A DNA stretch of 64,000 nucleotides, from positions 92,725 through 156,724 of the forward strand of contig VZRG01001711.1 in the NCBI GenBank assembly GCA_013397435.1, written 5' to 3'. Below are positions 53,201 to 64,000 of this stretch, one piece after another. The stretch is from Erythrocercus mccallii. Lineage: Eukaryota > Chordata > Aves > Passeriformes > Dicruridae. The notes below the pieces were generated by a model. The model was not told the DNA's origin. It made no database searches and saw nothing but the letters and a program-made list of their open reading frames with translations. The stretch's first letter is position 1, and every line of letters begins with the position of its first letter. The translations under genes and the position numbers were made by a program.

Positions 53201-56200
53201 AAAATAAAAAGCCACTCAGACAATGTTTCAATACACAACTGCAACCTTAAAAAGGGCTCAGGAAATACTAAGATGACACACTAAAATGACAATTTTAGCA
53301 ATTGAAATAAAAAGTACTGTAAGCTAGCTTTCCAAATTCTGTTACTTTTTGATTATACTATTTTATTTCTTCTTTCTTTTTCTCTACTCCATTGTTTGCC
53401 CACCAAACAAAACCAGGGAAAGCTGCTGTAGGTGTTACTAGGGGGTAGCCTAATTTCAGATGCAGGTGTGGGTTTTCAGGTAACCTTTTCTTATTGAAAG
53501 TTTTCCCTGTCTCTGTGAGGCAAGATCATTACCTCAATTGAACAGATGGGAAAATGGAGTCATAGAGAGATCAATTTACCTGGGTAAGATCCTGAACCAA
53601 ATTGGGCACAGAGAGAGAGGGAGAGACAGACGTAGGAATAAATCACAGGCCTTGTGACACCAAACCCTTTGTGCTGGCTCGAGACCCCTCTTCTTCCCCC
53701 AGCTAATGAATCGGTGATTAACAAAGGCTGCTCCATTTCTGACAGTTTTATCAGTGATTTCTACTTTACACTTTTTTTAATCTTTATGAGGCAATCCCTG
53801 CAAATAGAGGAAGTGAACAGAAAATAAATCTCAGAGCAAGTAAGCCCTCATGTCATAAAAGTGCAGTGAACAGACCTTATATGTCAGAAAGTATTTATCT
53901 GATCAATCATGTTTGCATTTAGATCCAGTGAATAACAAATACCCAAATTACATTTAATATGAAAACATTTAAAATGGGTTTATCTTTTCTAAATAAACAC
54001 AGAACCAGTCATAAAGGTGCTCTGCTAGAGCAAAGGCTCAGTGTTACTTGATTTATTTTTTAACTTCAGTCTGATTGCTGCCTATCTGATGCCTTTGGGA
54101 GCATGGGCTTCTATTGGTCATCTGAAAACTATTTCCTTTTCATTACTGAGGTACACCAGGAAAAAACCCAGTTCTCCTGATACCCTGTCCAGGGTGGTCA
54201 CCACAAAGACTGTTAACCCTCAGCTAAAGAGACCGGAGGGTTTGATTAGTTCACAAAGGCTGCTCGTCTCCTCTCCATACACTGTGGTGGTCTGATTTCT
54301 GAGCATCCCGGAGTCTGCATGGTTTGCACCAACCTGTGGTGTCCCTGTGATGTCTACTTCTGTTTGCATGGGTCAAACAGACCCAAAGATGCTGAAGACA
54401 AGCCCTGAGAAGGGCAGGAGAGCCTGGAAGTGTCCCAGTGATGGGACTCAGTAGTCCTTGCTTGCTGCTGTTTGGGACATGAGAGTCTTGAGTGTTGATG
54501 CCTCTTTGAGGACTCTTTATGTCTTTCATCTAATGACTGTAACAGGCCCTGCAGACATATGTGAGGCTATAGGGTAAGTGGCATAGATATTTTTCCCCAA
54601 AAAATAAGAGATGAGAGACTGAAATTCATGTCCTGGGGAGGTCTCAAACCACAGAGCCTCTGTGTTAAAAGGATGAACATCTTACCCTAGTTGCTGTGGC
54701 TTCAAAAATGCTCCCGTCACTCAGTCTGTCATCCTCTGCTCTGTTTTTGCGGGAAAGGATGGATCAGTGCTTATTCATAAAAAGTCAACATTATGCATCT
54801 AATCCCCACTTTGAGAACATCTATAACCTGTCTAACACTACCTCAGAGATGAGATGTGGGACTTGCACCATTTCTCCACGACCACCGCGACTGCTGGGAG
54901 TGAGAAACAGGAGTTATTTTGTTTCTGAAGACTGGTGAGCTCCTTCGCAGCTACCAAATTCCCAGTACTTGATGGCTACTATAATGGTAGTTTCTGCAGT
55001 TCTGTAGTGTTGTTGCAGTCTTTGGGCTAAGGAAAACTTGATGCCTGTTTTTCAGATGGAAAATGTTGTGATTATGGTTGAATCTGTTCTCTCCCACCTA
55101 ATTCTCAATGACATTTCAGCTTGTATTATCCCTCTATCTTCATCTATAACCTGAGTTTGATCATGACATGCTTCTCTCTATCTTAAGAAGAGTGTGAAGT
55201 GTAACTCATTAAACCATGAGAGGTGAATAGAGATTTCAGACATAACACACAAATCAACTATTATTAAAGTGATACCTTTTGCAATGACTCTTGGGCTTGT
55301 TTCATTCAAAATATGGCAAGAATTTCCATTCAGATTTGCTATAGCAGCATATTCCACTGGTCAGAAAGGATACCTGACAATTAAGCTATACGACAAATTC
55401 ACCAGTATATGTGGTTTGGTTTGCAGAACACAGTGATGGTGACTACACTCTTTGTTGATAAGATTTTGAGTACATTGAAAACATTTTCATATTAAGTTTG
55501 TTGGAAGGGCTGTTATTAAAGCAACTGAACAGGTTTAAACACAGTCATGGTTAGTCAAATACATATTTTCAGGCAAAACAAGAATTTCTGCAGCAATTCT
55601 CATGGAAAGCTGTATGGGAGTAGAAGAGGAAATAAAACCCAAATGCCCCACAGTCCCTGATGTTTGTAATCACTGCTTAACTGCAACCAAATACAAATAA
55701 ACTGCACCTCTAAAATTGGGACAAATACGTGCATTGGGAGTTGACTGTATTCATACATTATCCTTTGCATATTCAAGCTACAACAAGGGAAACCAATGAT
55801 AAAAGGCTCTCCTGTGCCTTGTCTACACAGGATTGCTTAGGATCCATCACTGTGGATGGTGGCAGGGCTGTGCTGCTCTCTGGGGACCATGGCTTGGATG
55901 TCCCCACCTGATGGGCAGGTGGCTGGAGCAGGGTCACACATCCCCATCGGATCTGGACCATCTCAGAGGGGCAGTGATGCTATTTCCCCATGCTAACTCA
56001 GGCTCCTCATTTAGAGCAATGCTAATTTTCTTGTCCCCTGGCTTGCAGTCAGATACTTCTGCCCCTCCTCCTCATCCCAGAGACAGCTGCCTTGCTGCAG
56101 TGACAGTGACCTTATGGTCTGAGAGTGCAAGGTTGCCAAGTCTCATGATAGATGACATTTTTCTGAAAACCTGCTTTTCTGGGCTGAATCCAGGTGAAGG

Positions 56201-58570
56201 AGAATAGAGCCAACTCTATGCATTTTATTAATTCCATATTTTAAAGCAGTCTTAATATTTTTGAACCTTAGTAATTTTGAAAATGGAGTGTGCTCTGCTG
56301 GTTAGAGTCAAGGGAATTGTCTGATGTATCAGGATAAACTTTTTACTGTATGGTGATGAATATTTGCATATGGAAGACTCCATCCTAGTTCATTTTATAA
56401 TGACAGTAACCAGTTTTCATATAATTTCCCTGCTTGTTGTTTCTTGAGGGGACTACTGTACTTGGAGGCTTCCAAAAGCTCAGCTGCCAGCTTCATGTGA
56501 AGGGAGGACTGAAATAAATGGGAAAAAAAATGAAAGAAAGATGAACAAAGCCAATAGTTAAAGGGTCACAGCAGCAACTTAGTTGCAGGAAGCAAAACTT
56601 TAATTAAATGTTCTTTCTCCATAACTTGCTTAGAAACACAGACTTTTGAAAAGCTGACCTGGGTGGTCTTGTTTCAAAGGAGTTAAAGGAAAGATGTTTT
56701 CTTTGTGCAGAGGGGCCTGGAGAAATAGGCACAAGTTTTTCCTGCCCCAAGTGGGATAAAAGAGTCAAGTGTGGGAACAAGTGTTGGGAAGCAGAGAGGT
56801 GGGCAGAAAATGGGCAAAATGCCGCCTATAAAACTGATCCTGGAAACCAGCAGTGCTGGCACCAGTCAGGAGAGCAGGTTGTTAGTGAGGGAGTGAGGGC
56901 TGGCAGTGGGATTTGTGCTGCTGATGACACAACACAGTGGCTGTGCCCCAGTGCCTGGGCTGGGACAAGCCTTCTCCTGGGCAGGGCTGTGCAGCATCAA
57001 CCCAAGTGAATTGAACTGGGAAAACACAGTCATTAACCAAATGCTACCACCATTATCACTCTGAAAAATAATTGAGAATGGCAAAGTTCCCAACACCTCC
57101 CAGTGCTCTCCACACAGGTCTCCCCCTATTTTGTAGTTACTGTTTTTCCCTTTTTCCCTTTTTATGGCTGTTATTACTGGAATTATTGCTGTGCAAACAG
57201 GGTGTCTGTCTATGTGAAACACTGAAGTTACAGTTTCCCTCCTAGATGGCAGTGTAAATTATTACATAGGCTACCCTATAATCTTTGGTCATGTTCCACA
57301 GCAAGGTAATTGATTCCCAAGTCACTAAAGCTAACTAACATGACTGTAAATCTAATGCTTGAGCAGTGTTTGCTATTAAAAAGTCAACATCTACAATAGT
57401 TACTACACTGCAATTACTGGAAAAATGCTGATTTGCTCTAGACTTGTGCAGGGAATAATTGTAGCCTCTCTTGAGACCTAGAATGTGATAATTGGTGGTG
57501 AATGGTGGGTTTTTCCAGTGGTGATCACATAGGTTGTCTCTGTGGTTATTCCCAGAGCCCTTTATAGCACTGTTCCTGCAGCTGCCAGTGCTTCCACCAA
57601 GGCCAAAATAAATAAACAAATCCTCTAGGAAGAGCACACATACTCAGATTTTGAGCGGGTGCAGACCTACAGTTGAGTCTGAGGATTGTGCCAGTACACA
57701 GAAGTCTGCTGCCTTCTGCTGCCACTTCCCCAGGCAAGTGAGAAATCTCATGGCCTCTGAAGTCAGGCCTCTGGGCTACAGCCTATCTGGAAATAGGAAG
57801 GTTTTTCATGTCATGTCACTAGATTTTTAACTTTTAAGGATGATACACTGGATCTGTGTGCATTGTGCTCTAGCCTTTGATTCTCTAGAGCAATTGGGAC
57901 AGTGTGCAGCAGCCACTGCTCTGCTTTTCAACCCCGTGGGAAAAGCTCTGGAGATCAGGACGTGGCTGGTCCGTGTGGATTTCTGTGTCACTATGTCCAT
58001 GGGAGTGAGAACAATGTTACAAGGCTTCCCCAAAGACCAAGGATGTCAGTTCTCAATGGTTATTTCAGCTAAAATACAGCCAACACTCAGACCTGGAGAG
58101 TGGAGACCCCACAACAGGCTGTTAGGGAAGGAAAGAACAGCCCTTGAGAGGAGCTGATTTCAGTAGCAGCTTACTAAATACTTTATGTAGGGCTGTGCAA
58201 AATATCTGGAGGGAAATCTGGAAGTCCCTTTTCATGGTTTTCACTAGAAATTCTTTTTCCTGCTGATTTCCCCTTGCAGAGAAACAAGCAAGCCCAAGCA
58301 AATAAACAAGGCAATCCATAGGAAATACTCCATTTCCCTCTCATTCTTTTATTCCCTCAAAACAAAATCCTTAAACTGCTGGATAGCTGAGGACAGCTTG
58401 CTGCTTCTGAGAAACAGAATCAGCTGCCACCTGCTTTGCTGCTTCACTAGATTTTTTCAAACTAGTGAAGAAAACTGATTTCTGCACTACCAAGCAACCA
58501 GGAACAAAATCACAGAAAGGATGGTGCAGAATTGCAAATGTCATTTTTATACACTCCCTGGTAGAAACAG

Positions 58571-58655
58571 CAAATAACAATAATAATAATAATAACAACA
58601 ACAACAATAATAATGGTACTACTAATAGTAACAGTAGTAGTAATAGCAATATATT
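58571..58655. repeat. Compound AAT/AAC/AGT trinucleotide repeat
   Basis: Tracts of AAT, then AAC, then AAT again, then AGT-like triplets (AGTAACAGTAGTAGTAATAG) sit end to end. All units share the ANT/ANC register, as if one repeat had mutated and re-expanded in blocks. It explains the poly-Asn and poly-Leu frames seen here. Confidence 0.93.
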
Positions 58656-60630
58656 AGAAAAAATAATTTGACACTACAGTTGAATATAAATGAGTGCACA
58701 GGTTAAACACCAGCATTTGCCTCACCACTACCACAGCATGGGCTGAGTTCTGTGCTGCTTTGACTGGGGATGGAGAGTCACACAGACATGGACACAGGCT
58801 CTGCGTGGCAGGTCCCTGCAGGCTGCCTGCATGGGGACACCTTCCCTCCTTGCAGCACTTGTGACAGCTTGCACAACCTGGGACAGGTGAAGTTAGAAGT
58901 AGGAAAGCAGTCTGGGGGTAAAGAAGAGAAGAAGAGAGGGAAAAAAAAAACCCAAAAGAAAGCCAGATGTAAGGAATACTTTTTTAAACGAGTCAGTTTT
59001 GCAGTGACTGTGTTTACATTGCAGCTGAGCATCGTTGTACTTATGTGGCTGTTCATACATCATTGTGCTAATGAGGTAATGAGTAACTGGTATACTGCAG
59101 GATGCTTTATTTCCACTGAACAACCCAAACCCTCTCAAAATAAGGTTTGAAACCCAAGACCAAACATCTGGGATGCTTTGGGAATGGTGGTAAGGCAAGC
59201 CCTGTGTTCAGTCCTGTCCCCTTGGGAGCTCTCTGGGGTTTCACAAAGCACTTTTTCCTTGGCTTTCCTGCACCCACAGAATGACACGAGTTCACTCTGC
59301 TCCCACTGGGTGAGCTTGACAGGAGCAGGAAGAGGCCCCTTCTAACCTTCATGCTGGGAAACGAAAAAAAAGTACCTGCATTTACCCCTCATCATCCTGC
59401 AGCTGTCTAGGCCCTCATGGAGCACCACAACCTGCCTTCTGACAGTGCTGCCCTGCCATGCCTACCAAAAATCCTCCCTAAACCAAGCCATTCACACAGA
59501 GCCAGCAAGGGTCTGGGTGCTTAGGGTGGGACTAAAATGTTAAATACCATGCTCATTTGTTTATGACTTCTTCAGCCTACAGTAACTACAAGCAATAATT
59601 GGGTTGTGCTCAGCATAGATGGATTGATTTGCTACTCAATAACAAAACCAGGTCCTCTGTTTATAATGGCATCCCTAGAAACGAGGAGATTGGGTGAAAA
59701 ATGCATTCAAGGCCCAATGCTAATGCTGAAAACTCGTGTGGCTCTGGGTGCAGAGCAGGCTCTCTGCCAGATGCAAATGTTGTACTGGTGACTGATAAAA
59801 CATGCACTTTGCGGCCTCCTGTGCCTTCCACGGAATCTTTACCAGCTTTGGCAGGCTGTTATTTAGTGTTTTGACAAAGGAAGGTGGACACTGTATTTTT
59901 CCATAGTTTTCTGAAGGTTGTGGCTAACCCTGCACTGCAGTGCAATCTGCAGTGGCCTCTGGTTGTCTCCAAGGGAAGAGTGGCATTTAGACTGAATTAC
60001 AGAGCTGCACCAGGGAGCTGGCCCGCCCAAACCTCTGTCTTCATCTGAAACAGGGTCTAAAGTTACATAAATATGACAAATCCAGCGCCCTCTGCTCAGC
60101 CCCCTGTTGGGTGGGTATCCATGCAGACAGGGCTGTTTCTCCAGTGCTGCTCTTTGTGCCTCACTGGCAGCTTGAGCAATGGAATGGGAGCAAGTGCCTT
60201 GTGTCTCACTGCTCCCTTCTTCAAGCAAGTGCCCGGGCACTACTGGCAGCAGCTTAAGGACCATAATTATGGCTACAGCACTGCTAAGGGGTGTTTGAGG
60301 ATGCCAGCGCACTCTGGAGGCATAAATACAACCTAGCTTTTCCTTTTTTTGAGCAACCACGATACTCTGACTCTTTCTTGAGCTTGTATCTGTGGAAAGC
60401 ACTGGCTACCCAGAGCCACTCGAGGCTTCCTGGGGAATGACACCCCTGAGGATGGCTGCAAAAAAAATCACTGCAAAAAGTGCTTTTGCTTCTGCTTTGC
60501 ATCCAGCATTGTCCAGGCAGGAGGAGTTGTCCCTGCATTTTGGGTGCTATGTGGGCACAGAAAAAGCTTGTGAAAAGGCACATTTCTCCCTGTGCTACAG
60601 CATCCAGACCTTTTGCTGGACCCTACTGTA

Positions 60631-61000
60631 ATCACAGAATCACAGACTCAGTGAGGCTGGAAAAGGCCTCTGAGATCAAGTCCAACCTATGACCAAGCTC
60701 CACCTTGTCAACCAGACCATGGCACTGAGTACTATGTCCAGGCTTTCCTTAAATACCTTCAGAATGCTGACTCCACCACCTCCCTGGGAAGTCAATTCCA
60801 ATGTCTGATCACCTCTTCTGTGAAGAAATTCCTCCCACTGTCCAACCTGCACCTCTCCTAGCACACCTTAAGACTATTTCCTCTCCTCCTGTCAGTTGGT
60901 GCCTGGGAGAAGAGTCCAACCCCTGCCAGCTGCAACCTTCTTTCAAGTAGTTATAGAGAGTGATAAGATCACCCCCTGAGCCTCCTTTTCTACAGGATTA
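60631..61000 (-). mobile_element. CR1 LINE 3' fragment
   Basis: Plus-strand ATCACAGAATCACAGACTCA is the reverse-complemented octamer tail. It is followed by CR1 3' UTR and ORF2-end motifs such as TCAAGTCCAACC, CTCCACCACCTCCCTGGGAA, GTGAAGAAATTCCTCC and CCCCCTGAGCCTCCTTTTCT. It is a minus-oriented, 5'-truncated copy. An A-rich AAAAT run lies immediately to the right (61018-61037). Confidence 0.93.
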
Positions 61001-62074
61001 AAAGTCTGCAGTGTACTAAAATAAAAATAAAAATACAATCCCCATTTAGGCAGTGACCTGTACTGAGCTTGCTGTTGTGCTCAGTATGGCAGATGCAAGG
61101 TACTGTCAGCAGAGTCTGTCAAAATCAGTTTGCTAAAGGATGAATTTAGAGAATGTTTTCACTTCTTTCTGTAGTCTCTAGTAATCGATGGTTTACTATT
61201 ATAAATATGATCTATAATTATCAACAGCTTGATGAGCTAGAAGGGATTAAAGCAAGATTCTGCTGAACATGGTAGATTTTGGTTGGGAGATCTGGCCAGA
61301 ATGTCCACACATCTAAACATGCTGCCACATATCACGTGAAGTGTTTGCCTAATGCTCCTCTGGTGCCGTGCTGAGAGACCTTGTGCCAAATGTCACATTT
61401 AGGCAAACAGAGATCTCGGTTCAGCTCAAATAGAGACTCGGGGTTGCATTGAAGCAACTTATTTAGGGTGATGTGCAAGTAAATGCTGAATCCCAGGTGC
61501 TGAGAAACCAACCCCACATTTCTGAAGTGTTTGAATCGGTTTTTTGGACTGGACTCTCCATTCCTGGTACAGCAAGGAATGTCGTAACTCAGAACTCACC
61601 TTTCCCTCTTTGAGCATGCCCACAGAACAAAAAGGTTGCTGCAAGAAGATTGGCACTTTGCTTGTTTTAGGGACTCTTCCCCATACACATGCATATGTTT
61701 ATGTAAAAAATTGACATATATTTGTTGCTGTAGTGACGGATGTATTTCAGTGAGAACTAGGTCTGGTGGGTGACCATGCTGAAAGAATTTTGAAGGCAAT
61801 CCTGAAGGTGCTGTGCATTATGTACCACCATCATTTAGTAAACCTTTATGCGTCCAGGATGAGTAGAGTTACCCAGCTGCAACAGATTGTGTTTGGGGGA
61901 TTTAAAGCTGTGTGAGTGCTGTCCCACATCCCCACCCTGGTTATCTTCAGTACTGAAGGAACAAGGGAGAAGAAACCCCCGAGAGAAAAACTCCAAATTA
62001 TTCACTGAATGACAGCATGTCACCAAATAAAAAGAGAAAGCATGAAAAGCAGGTCATGCCTGTCATCCCCAGTG

Positions 62075-62175
62075 CGGATCCCCTCTGATGCTGACAGCCC
62101 TCGTTTCATGATTTACGCAGCCGGTTCCCCTTCCTTGCGGGATGATTTACAGCCAGGCTGGGCGACGTCTGATCG
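62075..62175. promoter_or_regulatory. Small CpG-dense patch with repeated ATGATTTAC
   Basis: Eight CpGs fall in about 100 bp. ATGATTTAC occurs at 62108-62116 and 62142-62150, each followed by an AGCC within six bases. It could be a paired binding site or a local duplication. Confidence 0.3.
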
Positions 62176-64000
62176 GGATCTCTGCCCCAGGGTCACCCAC
62201 ACTGGGTCACAGATGTCCTGCCTGTGCTGGACGAGGCGGACCCTGCCCTAGGGAGGGGTCTCCAGATGATGCAAGGGTCTCCTGCCATGCACCAGCTTTC
62301 TCCTGCTTTATTGGCCGGGGTGGAAGGAGATAGGGACATCAGGCAAAACCAGTATCCCAGTGTTAATGAAACAGGTAAAGCCTTATATCTTGATGTCCAC
62401 GGCTATGGGTTATGTGCATTTAAACCAGCCCTACCACTCAATCTCTGATTTTGAGGGATTTAAAGCCAGGCCTAACTCATGACATGACTGCACATCCTAG
62501 AGACGAAAGGTCTTTTAAAGCAACCTTGAGCTCAGTGGGACCCTCTTCAGAAGCTGCCTTACCTCGCATTTCATCTTCACTCTTGGAAACACATCACCCT
62601 TGCTCTGAAAATCAGACTCTTGTGTTCTGCACAGAGCAGGTTCTTCCATGGGAAGTGAGCTGAACTGAGTAAGTCTAATCTCCTTTTGTCACTGGTACCA
62701 CTGGTGTGAGAATGGACACAGCCCTTTCCTGGTCAGCAGGTGCATTTAATGCTGTCTGCATGAGTAGCCCCTGAGCAAAAGGACTACTTTGGTAAACTGC
62801 AAAGATGTTGATGAAAGTAGTATTTTGGCAGAGAAAGTACCCATGACAAAATGCCCTGAAAAATTATGTTTTGCTAAAAGTCATATTTTGTTGTGAAAAA
62901 GCAGGAAAATTCATAACAATTTATTTTGACTTTCCCTACCAAAAAATAAAAAAGGCTTTAATTTGCAATTTTTTTTAAAGCTTAAGAAAAAATGTAATAT
63001 AAATACTGTCGCAGTCAATATATTTCAATTCTTCCAAACATTGGGTTGTGAGTTTTAAAATCTAAAATGCCTTTTGTCAGGCAGGGCCCAGGACTAAAAC
63101 AAGGCAAGAAACCCTCCGAGAATGAGAATTTAATTTCTTCCATATCCTCTTTCCATGGCCTAATCTCATGAGGGTCAGATGTGTTTTGGGATGCTGTAGC
63201 TGTGTCTTTCCACTCTTGATTACAAGCTGTCTTGGCCTCAGGGTGATGCACAGCTTCCCCACACACCTCTACCACTGACTGCCCAGCATGTGGCAGCTGG
63301 GTGATAAAAACTCATATAGGCTTGAGCCAAGATCAGTTTTACTCTGCAGATGTGAATATTTTGAAATATCTATTATTTTACATATGCTCCCCTGGTCTGG
63401 GCACATTATACATTCTTATCATTGCATAAGAATGTGTAAGAATATGAAATTCTTGTTATTTATATAGCAGACAAACTTAAAGTCTCAGCTCCAGGGCTTG
63501 ATTTTTCAGCCCAGGTAGCAAACGCTGAGGATGATGGATCCAGCACTGGGCACTGGCTGTGCTGATGGCTGTCCCAACAGGGGTGCCAGCTGCATCATTA
63601 CGGTACCCTCTGGCAGCACATCAGCAGCTGCAAGAGTGTACAGGATTAGTAATAAATCAAACACATCCTGTGAACATTGTTGCAGGATATGATTAATTTC
63701 CCTGTATGCCAATCGTGCAGTGAGCCAGCTCCTCAGTTACTATAAAGCTGCCTAGTTCTGGACTTCAGGATTTGGCTTGGTGTTTGCTCACTTGAGACTC
63801 ACAGCCAGTTTGCCCATATCAGCATGTATTATATTGGCTTCTCTGTTCAAGGTCAGATCCTGGTAAAATCTGCAATTTACAGTGAAGGAAGTTTGCCTTG
63901 AAGCAATGGACAGAGATTAATGAGAGTTGCTTTGCATGCAATTGCATTCCAGAAAAACATATACCATTAGTGCATCCTGGGGAAAGGGAGCTTGCATGGG

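Larger units (their letters stand above)
30595..64000 (-). other. FRMD4A upstream region: 5' intron and/or 5' flank, no coding exon seen
   Basis: This follows the splice acceptor of the ATG-initial exon, so at least its left end is intron of any spliced transcript. I searched the minus strand for the short N-terminal coding exon that I recall from mammalian FRMD4A and did not find it; it probably lies further right than 64000. The region holds the CpG island (46540-47430), three minus-oriented CR1 fragments, isolated CpG-dense patches at 38316-38520 and 62075-62175, a mixed trinucleotide repeat at 58571-58655 and other simple repeats. Other long stretches (30740-35400, 38600-45300, 47700-58500, 61050-64000) show no gene or RNA that I can support. 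Confidence 0.7.

Noticed and set aside
58465..58671. Poly-Asn and poly-Leu open frames
   Set aside because: Translations of the compound trinucleotide microsatellite.
1..64000. CRISPR arrays, bacterial operons, tRNA/rRNA genes, integrated viruses
   Set aside because: I saw no spaced identical repeats, no tRNA-like A/B boxes with cloverleaf, no rRNA text and no viral coding blocks. The window is vertebrate intron and flank.

Overview
This window reads as vertebrate, almost certainly avian, nuclear DNA. The diagnostic signals are five degraded pieces of the CR1 non-LTR retrotransposon, three of which keep the avian-style 3' end (tandem ATTCTRTG-like octamers, seen as TCATAGAATC or GATTCTGTCGTTCTATG). 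Repeat content is otherwise low, interspersed copies are short, and two small exons are separated by very long non-coding stretches. Nothing bacterial, viral or operon-like is present. Long open frames occur on both strands but look like chance frames.

The one gene I can support is FRMD4A (FERM domain-containing 4A) on the minus strand. Two coding exons are visible. The upstream one (30529-30594, 66 nt, 22 codons) begins exactly with an ATG at the splice acceptor. The next (512-606, 95 nt) continues the FERM F1 lobe in frame. Between them is a 29,922-nt intron (607-30528) with GT and AG ends on the minus strand. Joined in phase, they give the start of the FERM domain, and the residues that differ between paralogues favour FRMD4A over FRMD4B. 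The gene continues leftwards out of the window. The part from 30595 to 64000 is 5' of these exons: upstream intron or 5' flank. I could not find the separate short coding first exon that I recall from the mammalian full-length protein; it probably lies beyond position 64000.

The main non-coding landmark is a strong CpG island at about 46540-47430. It lies 16 kb upstream of the ATG-initial exon and has a 54-nt purine tract, a back-to-back pair of E-boxes and GC boxes. On the minus strand a plausible donor follows base 46813. The simplest reading is an internal or alternative FRMD4A promoter whose non-coding first exon splices to the ATG-initial exon, giving a protein that starts at Met-Thr-Glu-Gly. 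This is inference; no transcript evidence is available here.

The rest is intronic or flanking sequence with CR1 fragments (6285-6700, 27551-27903, 36234-36425, 36941-37075, 60631-61000), microsatellites, a 15-bp minisatellite, two isolated CpG-dense patches (38316-38520, 62075-62175) and several AT-rich, TAAT-rich blocks that look like conserved enhancers but need a cross-species alignment to confirm. I found no new biological system. The most useful items are the putative alternative promoter with its splice-site ATG and the candidate regulatory blocks.
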